A DNA stretch of 44,445 nt from NCBI GenBank assembly GCA_029213075.1, contig JARGPO010000057.1:1-44445 (forward strand), written 5' to 3'. Positions 16,921 through 27,700 of the stretch are shown piece after piece. Numbering within the stretch: the stretch's first letter is position 1; every line of letters starts with the position of its first letter. The DNA comes from Legionellaceae bacterium (GTDB lineage: Bacteria > Pseudomonadota > Gammaproteobacteria > Legionellales > Legionellaceae). The notes below the pieces were generated by a model, which did not search any database, was not told the origin of the DNA, and saw only the letters and a program-made list of their open reading frames with translations. The position numbers were made by a program, and so were the translations under genes.

Positions 16921-18219
16921 ATGAAAAAATGTGTGAAAAATACGTATGAATTTGGTGGTCCAATTGGTGCGTTAATTATAATAATTTTTTCGCATATTCT
17001 TATTTATTACATGTGGATATCATTAACATATTTTCAAGGGGGATTATTTTTCCCAAAAGACTTTGCTGATTTACTCTTTTGTCTTAGTAAAGCTTCACCA
17101 ACTATTTTTGCGGCGACATTTTTCATTGGTTTTGTGGCTCTCCAATTTATACTTGCATATTTTATACCAGGTATAAAAGTAAAAGGTCTTCCTATTCCAT
17201 CACAAGATAATCTCCAGTTAAATTATAATTGTAATGGTATTCCATGCTGGTATGCGACCTTAGTTATAACTGCAATATTGCATTTTACCGGTATATTTCC
17301 AATTAGTCTTCTTGCAGATAATTTTGGTAGTATCATGACTGTCGGCGTTATTGTCGCAGATGCTATTTCAATTTATCTGTTTGTTTTAAAGCGTTTTTTT
17401 CAAAAACCTGATACGCCAACAGGCAATGTTATTTATGATTTTTTCGCAGGAATATCTTTAAATCCTAGAATAGGAAGAGTAGATATTAAAATGTTTGCTG
17501 AAATACGTATTCCTTGGGTATTATTATTCTTTCTAACAGTTTCAGCAGCCGCAAAACAATACCAAGAATTTGGTCAAATAACCTATCCAATGATTTTTAT
17601 GGTTATAGCACATGGACTATATGTAAATGCCTGCATGAAAGGAGAAGAATGTATACCCACAACTTGGGATATATTTCATGAAAAATTTGGCTGGATGTTG
17701 ATTTTTTGGAACTTTGTCGGCGTGCCATTTGTGTATTGCTTCCAATCTTTTTATATTTTAAAAAATAATATCCAAATGCCACTTGGCTATATGCTGGTGC
17801 TACTAGCCGTACTTTTGTTTGCATACTACGTATGGGACACAGCTAATAGTCAGAAAAATCGCTTCCGAATGAAACAAAGAGGAACCTACAAAGAAAGAAA
17901 AGCTTTTCCACAGTTGCCATGGGGAACATTAAAAAGAGCAAAATATATTAAAACTGCATCAGGAAGTAAGTTACTTGTTGATGGATGGTATCGATATGCT
18001 AGAAAAATACACTATACTGCAGATGCTTTAATGGCTATTACCTGGGGGCTTAGCTGCGGATTTTCAGCTTTTTTGCCATATTTATATCCTATATTCTTTA
18101 TTGCAATGATTACACATCGTTATCAACGAGATATGGATAGGTGTGCTAATAAATATGGTGCTGATTGGGATAGATATTGTAAAAAAGTTAAGTATAAATT
18201 TATACCGTTTATTTATTAA
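16921..18219 (+). CDS. Erg4/Erg24-family sterol reductase, Erg4 (delta-24(24-1)) type
   Basis: The 432-residue integral membrane NADPH-dependent reductase has multiple hydrophobic segments. The family signatures are LNPRIGRVDIKMFAEIR, SAAAKQYQEFGQI, IPTTWDIFHEKFGWMLIFWN and the C-terminal block GWYRYARKIHYTADALM...HRYQRDMDRCANKYGADWDRYCKKVKYKFIPFIY. The TWD...EKFG...FWN-GVPF pattern and ARKIHYTADALMA are closer to fungal/plant Erg4 than to DHCR7 or the lamin B receptor. Bacteria generally do not make sterols. Related enzymes are known in Coxiella and relatives, where modification of host sterols has been proposed. Acquisition from a eukaryote is the natural reading. AAGGAAG lies at good distance before the ATG. 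Confidence 0.92.
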   Translation: MKKCVKNTYEFGGPIGALIIIIFSHILIYYMWISLTYFQGGLFFPKDFADLLFCLSKASPTIFAATFFIGFVALQFILAYFIPGIKVKGLPIPSQDNLQLNYNCNGIPCWYATLVITAILHFTGIFPISLLADNFGSIMTVGVIVADAISIYLFVLKRFFQKPDTPTGNVIYDFFAGISLNPRIGRVDIKMFAEIRIPWVLLFFLTVSAAAKQYQEFGQITYPMIFMVIAHGLYVNACMKGEECIPTTWDIFHEKFGWMLIFWNFVGVPFVYCFQSFYILKNNIQMPLGYMLVLLAVLLFAYYVWDTANSQKNRFRMKQRGTYKERKAFPQLPWGTLKRAKYIKTASGSKLLVDGWYRYARKIHYTADALMAITWGLSCGFSAFLPYLYPIFFIAMITHRYQRDMDRCANKYGADWDRYCKKVKYKFIPFIY

Positions 18220-18259
18220 AAAATAAATCTTGATTACGCATGGTAGATAGATCTAAATA

Positions 18260-18288
18260 TTGATTAAAAATGTCTATTGACATACAAT
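18260..18288 (+). promoter_or_regulatory. Sigma-70-like promoter of the kinase gene
   Basis: TTGATT (18260-18265), a 17-nt spacer and TACAAT (18283-18288) lie 28 bp before the kinase ATG, implying a short leader. The same TTGATT-17-TACANT design appears upstream of the 768-residue gene (39635-39663). Confidence 0.55.
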
Positions 18289-18316
18289 AAGTTTTTTAAA
18301 AAAACACAAATAATCC

Positions 18317-21300
18317 ATGCATTCTAAAACCAATTTTGTTGATCGTAATTTGTATTCACATAATGAACTTGCTAAATTTTCTACTAAGAGTGAACTAACA
18401 GATAAACAAAGATCTTCTCTGCTTAAAAGAGCTTGTGTCTTGCGAGATGGTTATTATTTTGCGGTAGGATCAAAAATTACCTTCGAAAACTCTCAGCGCA
18501 CTTTTACTCTTAAAAATCCTATACTGAAAGCAGGCGGAACTTTATATGAGATAAGAGATAATTTTGCCAAAGGAGGGCAAGGAGAGCTTTTTGTTGCCTT
18601 TTGTCTTTCGACCAAAATGTTTTGTGTGATGAAAAGGGCGCTGATTTCTAGAAACAGAATGATAGTTAGTAAAGAAGTTGATTCGGAAAGAGAAGCGCTT
18701 GATGATCATAACTGGAATATTGCTTGGACAAAATATGCAGTACCACACCATTTAAGCGCAGAGGAAGATAACTCATCTGAATATCTTGGTTATGTATTTT
18801 ATTCTTGTCAATTTATGCCATATCTTGGTAAAAATTTGCGTGGTTATTATGAGAAATTAGTAACTAAACCATTGATAGGTTCAGATGCACATCGCTTTAT
18901 GTCAGATTTTGGTGAAAATATACGTGATTTTCGTGAAAGATTTTTAAATGAACAATTGATGGTTGCAGATGCACATCGTTGGCAATTAGCGGCCGATGCT
19001 TGTTGGGGAGTTTATCAGCTTCAAAACGGACATAATATTTATCACAAAAATTCAGATGATCAAGGCCTAGGGTATGGTCATCGTGATCTTAAACCAGATA
19101 ATATTATTTGGAATGGTAAAAATATTCGTATAATTGATTTTGGATTTTCAAAAAAAGACCCTGAATCTTCTGTCTCTTGCGACAGAGGAACTAATCCATA
19201 CCTACTTAGAACAAATAAATGGCTCCCAATTTCAACTTATGATTTATATGCCATGCAAATTAGCCTTAAAAATACAAGCTATCAACCTAAGAATTCTAAA
19301 GAACAAAAACAAACAACGGGAATGTTAACTAATGATATGTTAATGAAAACAGCTATTAGATACCGTTTACCTCAATATAGTTTATCAATAAATAGTGATG
19401 TTGATAATTCTGATTATATGGATTTTATAGATAGTTGGGATGCGGATGATCAATCAAATACTTATTTTCCGGCAAAAAACATGCTAACTTTGACAGCTGT
19501 TGTAATTGCAGCACCAATTCCAAATATGAGTTATGGTAAGTTAAAAACAATAGGTGGTTGTGATGTTCTAGCCGCAACCATTGTTGGGATATATTACGAA
19601 AATATACCTAGCTCGCAAAAACAGAGTAAAATTCATGATGGTATAACCAAATATCAGCAAAAAGATGTTTTTTTTAGTTCTCCATCTAGGGCATATTTTG
19701 TAAGCGATGCAGAGTCTGAGTATTATACTGGTATTAATAGTGAATTCACAGCTCGGGCAAATCTAGTTATTTATGGTTTAGATGATTGTGTTGAAGAGGC
19801 TCTCAAATGTGAGTTCCTGTTGACTGTTTTGGACTCTAAGCGTTCCCGATTAATTAAAATGGCAGCTGCTAAGCTCTATAAATGTCAGTCTTTTAATGAA
19901 GAAAATTTAGCTAAACTAGAAACACATAGTGAGATACCTAAGCTTTGTATTCGAGCTTGCTTGGATGAAAACAAGAGTTCTTTAGAGTTCATATTAACTA
20001 GTGAATATATACTACCAGTCTTAAAACATCTGGAAACTTTTGAGTTAGTAGATCAATTTGATTTTTTTCTATCTTATCCAAACTTTATTCCTTATATTTT
20101 AAGGTGTCAGATTTCAGAAGATGTGCTTTTCTTAAGAGGTTTGTTAGAGGAGGGTTTAGATGATACTGACGATTTTGAAATGCTTATCAATGGTGTTAAG
20201 AAAGTTCCATTAGGTTGCCTGCGAAACCTCAAACAATTATTTGATGATCCTCTATATAGTCTCGATGAGATAGTAGCAGTTATTGCTAATCCAGTTGCTA
20301 GGGAGGCGTGGCGATATGCAACAGATATGCAATTAAACTCGCGTTTGCTACATTCTTTGCTTACTGATTCAATAGGATTAGACTGCCTGACAGATTTAAG
20401 GAGGTTTCCACTTGATAACGTAATCTTGGACGTTATATCAAGACACTTACATAGTATATCATGGTTGTATACTTGCATTAGAGACTTTGAAAGACTATAT
20501 AGTGACGAAGGACCTTTTTTCGATCGAGGAGCAATTTTATACGCTTTTCTGGCTAACAAAGACTATCGTGATGTCATGCTTGTAGCTGAGTTTAAAGAAA
20601 AGGTATCTGACCCTGGATTTGAACCAATAGTCTTAGCTCTATTAAGATCGTCAGGATTAAGAACTGCACCTGTGATTGCACGTCTACTTCGTGAGGGACC
20701 AGGTGTTCCGGTATCCTCGATTTGTAATGAAAACTTCTTTCATGCTCTTTGTGATTATATTAGAAAAAACCATTCCATATCGTCGGATAAATATATACTG
20801 CGCATACCTATTTTAATGAAACTCAAGCATACCTTGCGTCAAAGTTGTACTGATGAAAATGATTTTAATACAGTGTCTAAGGAGGTTTTTCATTATTTAA
20901 CTACCGCGCAAAACACTAATACTTGTTTATTTGCGGTTGGTAATGAAAAAGCAAAATGTAGACTTATTAATTTACTTCATCAAAAAAACTCATCACTACT
21001 AATCTTCGAGTGTTTTGACTCTGAGTATTCTAAAAGACAAGCTCTTCGTAAACATTTCTTAGATGATACCTTTATAAGGGCGGCAATTTTACTTGATAGC
21101 TTAAACCTCTGTTCGCTCGAAAACCTTGGAGTTCTTTCTAAAAATAATGCCTTTAAAAATGCATTATCTAGTATTTTTAGGCCAGCACAAAATTTATTTA
21201 TTAGCTCAGATGATATTGAACTACGGCTGCTTTGTGCTAGTTTTGATTTATCAATTGATTATAGGCGCCCTATAGACATTCATATGCGCTCTCTTATGCT

Positions 21301-21754
21301 GCAAACAAAAAAGTTTGTAGATAAGGCCAATCTAAAAATATTCTTCAAAGGTTACGTAAAACTAAATCAGGCACTTCAAAATCTCGAAAATGAGTTTAAT
21401 AAAGATCCTAGTTCAAATACGATAAGAGTTAGCTTTAGAACTAGTGTTGAGGCTCTTCATCAGAAATTCTACTGTATTTATTTTCATCGTAATGCGGTGC
21501 AGTTTTCTGCAAATCTAGACAAATATTTAGATGAAATTTTAAAACTTGTAACTAGTGAACAAGTATCAAAGAGTATTGATAAAGTTGAATCTTCTAATCT
21601 TTCAGAGCATGGTTGTTGTGTATTTTTTAGAGCAGGAGAGGTGAGTTCTCCGCAAAGTGATATTTTATCGTCTATAAATTCTATAAAAGAAAATCTTGGT
21701 TTAACAATCAAAACAGTATCCAAGCCAAGCAGCCGTATTTATCCCATTGGTTGA
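18317..21754 (+). CDS. Eukaryotic-type Ser/Thr protein kinase fused to a long helical region
   Basis: The 1,145-residue cytosolic-type protein has no signal peptide or membrane segment. The kinase domain (about 75-330) is complete. It has a glycine-rich loop GGQGEL (from Gly86), the ATP-anchoring Lys106 in VMKRA, the catalytic loop HRDLKPDN (His255, Asp257, Lys259, Asn262) and the metal-binding DFG (Asp274) followed by a GTNPYLL activation/P+1 segment. About 800 residues follow that I do not recognise; they look like short paired helices (HEAT/armadillo-like) with many Leu and Cys. A secreted host-directed kinase is the likeliest role in this setting (inference). It starts 97 bp after the sterol reductase and stops two bases before the convergent 2,863-residue gene. 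The Shine-Dalgarno is poor. Confidence 0.85.
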   Translation: MHSKTNFVDRNLYSHNELAKFSTKSELTDKQRSSLLKRACVLRDGYYFAVGSKITFENSQRTFTLKNPILKAGGTLYEIRDNFAKGGQGELFVAFCLSTKMFCVMKRALISRNRMIVSKEVDSEREALDDHNWNIAWTKYAVPHHLSAEEDNSSEYLGYVFYSCQFMPYLGKNLRGYYEKLVTKPLIGSDAHRFMSDFGENIRDFRERFLNEQLMVADAHRWQLAADACWGVYQLQNGHNIYHKNSDDQGLGYGHRDLKPDNIIWNGKNIRIIDFGFSKKDPESSVSCDRGTNPYLLRTNKWLPISTYDLYAMQISLKNTSYQPKNSKEQKQTTGMLTNDMLMKTAIRYRLPQYSLSINSDVDNSDYMDFIDSWDADDQSNTYFPAKNMLTLTAVVIAAPIPNMSYGKLKTIGGCDVLAATIVGIYYENIPSSQKQSKIHDGITKYQQKDVFFSSPSRAYFVSDAESEYYTGINSEFTARANLVIYGLDDCVEEALKCEFLLTVLDSKRSRLIKMAAAKLYKCQSFNEENLAKLETHSEIPKLCIRACLDENKSSLEFILTSEYILPVLKHLETFELVDQFDFFLSYPNFIPYILRCQISEDVLFLRGLLEEGLDDTDDFEMLINGVKKVPLGCLRNLKQLFDDPLYSLDEIVAVIANPVAREAWRYATDMQLNSRLLHSLLTDSIGLDCLTDLRRFPLDNVILDVISRHLHSISWLYTCIRDFERLYSDEGPFFDRGAILYAFLANKDYRDVMLVAEFKEKVSDPGFEPIVLALLRSSGLRTAPVIARLLREGPGVPVSSICNENFFHALCDYIRKNHSISSDKYILRIPILMKLKHTLRQSCTDENDFNTVSKEVFHYLTTAQNTNTCLFAVGNEKAKCRLINLLHQKNSSLLIFECFDSEYSKRQALRKHFLDDTFIRAAILLDSLNLCSLENLGVLSKNNAFKNALSSIFRPAQNLFISSDDIELRLLCASFDLSIDYRRPIDIHMRSLMLQTKKFVDKANLKIFFKGYVKLNQALQNLENEFNKDPSSNTIRVSFRTSVEALHQKFYCIYFHRNAVQFSANLDKYLDEILKLVTSEQVSKSIDKVESSNLSEHGCCVFFRAGEVSSPQSDILSSINSIKENLGLTIKTVSKPSSRIYPIG

Positions 21755-21756
21755 GA

Positions 21757-24700
21757 TTATTTTGTTGGTTTTATTAAAGACGACGACTCATCACCAACAG
21801 ATTCATCAAAAATTGATGGTTCTTTATCTGGCTGAGAGTTGGTTTTAGGATGTTGTGTTAATTTTTGGGATACCTTCTCCATAACTGCGTATTTAACGCT
21901 GGCATCATCTTGATAATCGTCTTTCTTTGATATTAACTGGCTGAGTTTGTCTTCTAGGGAATCTGATGTTTCTAATATACTTTCTGACTCTTTTAGTGAT
22001 GATATGCTATTTCCTATATCATCTAACTCTGATTTAAGTCTTATAAGATCTATAGTATAACTATAATAAATTTTATGACCATGATTTAATATTTCACTTG
22101 CTTTTTCTGCATCTCTTGCAAAAGTATTATCACCACCAAAAGTACTTATAATTGAGTCATAAATACGCCCAAATATAGACTTGGCATATTTTTCTGCTTG
22201 GTTTTTAGTTTTTTCCATTTCCTTAATATTTTCTTGGTGACTTGAAAAATTTGATTCTATCTTACGTACTTCAGTCTTTAACTCTGATTCGTTTAATTCT
22301 AGTTTATATATATCGATTCTGGTCTTTTCTTTTATCTCATTAATCCCTAATATCTCATTTTTTAGATTTTGTATTTCTGCGTAGATACTCTTTAATTTAT
22401 CATACGCTTCGGTATATACTTCTGTAGCTTGTTGTAAGTCCAAATAACCTTGTTCAGTTGTAAAATCAAACTCATCAGGAATATCAATTTTTTTATCAGA
22501 GATTATTTGATACATAATCAATCTAAGAGCTTCTTTCGAGTGAGATTCCATAAGGTGCTTTATAATAATAGATTTAAAACATAAATTATCACTACTATCG
22601 TAATATGTGAGTTTGTCTAATCCTATTTTAATAACTTCAGAAATTAAGAATTTATCTGAGTCATCAAGAGGACTCATCATTTGAATTAAATTGACTTGTT
22701 CTTTTGGTAGTTGAATGAATCTATCTGGTAGAGTGGCACTATTCTCAACTATTTTATAGGCACGGCGAATTAGTTGTCTAAATGATAGATTACTATCATG
22801 GTTTGCTTTTCTCGCTTCTAAAAACTCATTTAATAGTTTAGATGCTGTAACTTCATCAAGTCCAACATCGATTAAAATTTGGCGCATGTCTTTAGGTGAG
22901 TAGTCCTCGCAAATAACTTGGGCGAGTCTCCTTTGTATGGCAAGACTTGCTTCTTTTCGTCCTGCCATTGTGACAGGGTTTTGGGTTCCAAGAAGGGTAA
23001 AGCCTGGATTTATTGCTGATCTTCCTTGTAAGTCTTCACCCATTAATAAGGCGTTTATTTGCCGTTCTAATACTTCTAATGTATCAGATGTGTTAATCTC
23101 ATCTAAGATAACCACCGATCCTTCATGAAAAGCTCTATCTAAATATTTCATTTTTAAAGCAACATTCATAGTCGCAGGTAAGTAGTAGAAGTGGTTACTG
23201 GTTTTTTGTGGTATATCTTCAATCTTAAAATCTACTGTTGTATATTTATCAATATGCGCCTCATTAAATCCCTTGGATAATAAAAATTGTTTAATAAAGT
23301 GGCTTTTACCTACACCAGGACTGCCTTCAGTTACAAGGCCTGATATTCCACCAAATTTCATACGTTTATCGGTGGCTTGTTGTTTTAGTTCACGAACAGA
23401 TATTAAATCATCTAATTTGTCATATACATTATGGTGGCTCGCAGTTAGTGAAAAGTCATTGAGTCTTTTAGGGTATTGCTTTTGAACAGGATCTAATTCG
23501 CCAAATTGACTCACAAACCACTTTTTAAATTCAGCTTTATGTTTTGGGTTTAGACAATTTAAGCCAATTTCTAAGGATTGATGTTTAGCTCGCATCATCT
23601 CATCTTCGGGAATAGACTTACTTTTATATAAAAATCCCATCATTTGCAGTTCACGAGCAGAAATTGCCTGTTCATCTATAGATTTTATTTTTTGAAAAAC
23701 TTTTAAAAACAATTGCCCGGCATCGACATTTTCACCCGTAAATGGCTTTAGAACATTATGAAATAAATAGGCATTGCTAATTGGCCCAAAAGTTTCAACA
23801 TTTGGGTGGTTTTTAAATAATTCTGGTATACCGCGAACACCTCCATAACTCGCTGGATTAAGAGCAAAAGCGACCCGGTGGTTTTCAGTTAAGTTGTAGG
23901 TTTTACCAAGATAAGTAATACTTGGGGGGGCGCTAAACAGGGACTCAAACATAGACCAGTCAGTATTTTCTAAATTTGCTTCATCTATAAATAAAATATG
24001 TTGATTATTTGAGTTATCTTCAGCCCATCGAATTATATCACCAAAAAATACGTCAATATTGTTGGTTTCGTCATCATCTATTTGATGCATGAAGCTGCTT
24101 TTACCAACGCCAGTTTTACCGGATATAACAGTAATTGGCATGCGCTCAAAAGACATCTCTAGTTGTTGAGTTCTATTAATTGAAAATAACGCGGCATCTT
24201 CTTCACTTAAATTATCAAAATTATTATCAATTGGATCCGCTGGAAGTAGTTCTAATCCTTCACCAATTTTTGCTGGATCTTCGGGGTAGGGGTTATATCT
24301 TGATAATGTATAAAGCTTATCATAGGTATAATCTTCTAAAATAGATTGATGTAGGTGCGCATATTCTTTAAATGATTCTGAAAAACTCTCGAGTCTTTCT
24401 GTAAAACTATATTTTCTTTTATCAATATTTTGCAGATAATTAAAATGGTGATTTTCTTTGGTTAAAAGTATTAATTTACCCGTTGGTTTTAACAATTGAC
24501 CATTATGATAAACTCCACCATCAGATTTAAGCAAAGGAGCTAAGGCGTCAGTTAGTTCGGGTGAAAACCTACCTTTTAAAATGACAGTTTCACCATTTAG
24601 CACTGCATTCCATATATCTTTAATTTTTTCTTCAAAAACAAATTTTGTTTCTTCTGAGGTAGCACTCATTTGATAAAAGATATCGCTTTTTTTTAGCTCG

Positions 24701-27700
24701 GATACATCAACTATTCTAATCTCTCCGTGTTCAGATATGAGTTCTTTCTCACTCATTCGTAAATCATTGCTTGTGATTAGTCGAGCTGGAGCGTTTTCTA
24801 CCTCTGCAGGAGCTGTTGCTCTATTTTGAATTGTAACTTGAGTTTTTAGTTTTACCGGTAAATCTGTTTTTGGTGCTAGAGTTATGTTTAATTTACAGTT
24901 CTGCTTTTGTGCAGTGTCCAATAGTCTTGCCCAAGCGGAAGTCGTGATATCTCTGGTTAAATATATGTTTAGTTCTCCATCTTTATGCTCTTCTATAAAA
25001 CCTGGAACGGTACTTAACTTGTTCTCATCTTGTTCTGATTCTTTTTCGCTGTATTCAAATTGCATGAAAAACTGTGAAAGTGATTCAGGATTTAAGGCAA
25101 CATCATAATTACTCACAACTCCTCTAGAAAAACTAGGATGTTTTGGTTCTAGAGCAAATGAATAACCAGAGGTTGTTTGAATATCTAGACTCTCAGGCAG
25201 GTGGAACGTATTACCTTGATAGGTGAGTTTTCTCTCAGCTGAAAAGCTATTAATTGCATGCCGAAGACCACTCGCATTCATAGGTGCATTTTTGAAAATA
25301 ACTCGCATTGATTTTGGATTTTTTTGGAGCGCTAACAAAAATGGACTTGGCTCAAAAGTCATTGCATTTGCGTACATTGTGTAACTACCATATAAATATC
25401 TTTGCCAGTTGGGGTCATCATAAAAATCAATAACAATTGTATCCACAACCTCTTTGTCTTGAGAGATTTTTGGCCAAACAACTGGTGGAATACGTATGGA
25501 GGTTGGAAAATCTAATTTCTCATGGTGTCTTGATGTAAAATCAGAGCCTTTGTATGCTGTTTTTGATTTGGTATTTTGTAGACCAATGACTAATGCGTGT
25601 TCAGGTAGGTCAACACCATCAGCTTTGCGGATATCATCTAGAATAGTGTTTGCTTGAACTGTTTCTTTAGCACTGAAGTTTGACCAGTTGACAACAATTA
25701 TTGGATCAAGCGCTTTATGAATAGTTAGAAAATTATACAGTGGTCCAGATGGAGGTGGTAATATGCTACAACTATTATCAGGGTTTATATATAAACTACT
25801 TTTTAAACATCGTAAGTCATTTATACAATTGATTACAAATAACCCTCTAGATTTAGATACTGGTGATTTTTGCAGGTGATGAAGGTAGTTTTCAACTGAT
25901 GCATCATCAGAAAATTTTATAAGTTTATTTACCCCAACAGAGCTAAGAAGTTCGTGGTCGAACTCAACTAAATTAGTCGGGGAAGATTTATCTTGAGTTT
26001 GTTTCTCTATAAATTGATTGTTAGGGCAAGGCAGAGGAATAGATGATTGGTTTTTATATAAATCAAAATTTCTATCTAAAATAAATGGAGTTACTTCACT
26101 GTCTGCAATTGCAACATTGCCGCCTGATACAAATCTTTCTTGTGCACTTGGTGGGGGTGATAAGTTACCACTTCTTTGCAGATCTATACTTGGAGTTTGA
26201 GAAGATCTTTCTCTTTTAGGTGTGGTTGGTTCTATTGTAGTCTCTGGAAGTGGTACATCAAAGGATTCTTTTTTTGATTGTGTATCACTTGAAAATTCTA
26301 ATGTGTCGATATGAGTAATTAACCAGGCTGCTACTTCAGTTTGTGGTTGCATATTTAAATATGTTTTTATGGCTGCACATTCAATATTAGTTAGGTTTAT
26401 GAAACCCTTTTTCAATTGGTTTTTGCATTCGCTTGGATTAAGTTCGTAACACCTTTGTAGCCATTGAATAGTTTCTTGCCTAGATTTACTAAGACCTAAT
26501 TGCCAAAAAGGTTTGTCATCAGTCTTTACATGAAAAATTCCCTCAAGCTCATTGTAAGAACGAGACGCGATATTGAACTTTTGGAAAACTTCCGCACGGT
26601 TAGGTGCATATAGTAGTTTTACAAATCCACCGTCGTTAAAAAATGCTTGTAATTCTTTATGAGATGCCTGCATAAAGTCAAATTTGCAATCAAGAGGACA
26701 AGCGCTTTCAATAGTTAAACCATGACCTAATACTCTATATATTTCTTGTGCAAGATTTACCTCTTGCCCTCTGGAAAATGTTACCCCAACACCTTTTTTA
26801 TAGTTTGGATCGTAAAATATCCAAGTGTCATCCTTAAAAATTAATGTTGTAATATGCCAGGAATTTTCTATATGTAGTACTTGTTCCTCATGATTTTTTA
26901 AAAGTTCTTCTACAGATGACATTACTGTGATGTTAGGTTTACTGTGTGATTCTGCAATATAATATTTGTGGGTATATGCCCAAAGCTCTTCTAAACACTG
27001 GTTGGTAGAAGACTCATCTTCTGGTAAGGTTTTTCCATCCCAATCTTGTAGTTGCGACATTTTTTCATTCCACAAACCAATACCTTGTTGGCTTGTATCA
27101 CAACTCATGACGGTGTTTGCATAATATCTAGCAACGGCATTACAAATGCCCTGATTCAATTTCACAGTCATCCTATCAATATCAGGATTGTCTGGGTATT
27201 TTAATTTTAAATATGCACTTAGTCGTTTTATTAATAACGCCTGGGACCAGGTGCTATCATCAATGGCTGATGTTTGTGATGGTGGTTGCGGTTGATATGG
27301 TTGAAATATTGGACCAGGTGATGTACCTGTATCTGCTAGCTTCTCATTTGTAGTATCAGAAACTATATATTCTTCTATTTCTTCTTCCTCTTCAAAGTTA
27401 TAACTTGTATCAGCATTTATATCAAAACACTCTGAAATTTCTTGTCTGAATTGTGCTTTGTGATCAGTATGTTTATTGGCAAAAGACAAGTTATTAAATT
27501 CGAATTCACTTAGGTGTTGTGTAATAAAATCTCTTGTTTCTTGTTCGTCTTCATTAATTATAGTGCATTTGTTTAGATCTATTTTTAGATATTTATTAGT
27601 ATTGATTTCAAGGATTGCTTTTAAGTTTTCGAGAGTAATACGGGAATTAAATAGAGATACTAGTTCTAGGTTACATTTTTTACTTGTATCTAGATGGCCT

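Noticed and set aside
20107-20559. Minus-strand 150-codon frame inside the kinase gene
   Set aside because: It shadows the kinase C-terminal region, and its composition is Ser/Lys/Arg-rich without motifs.
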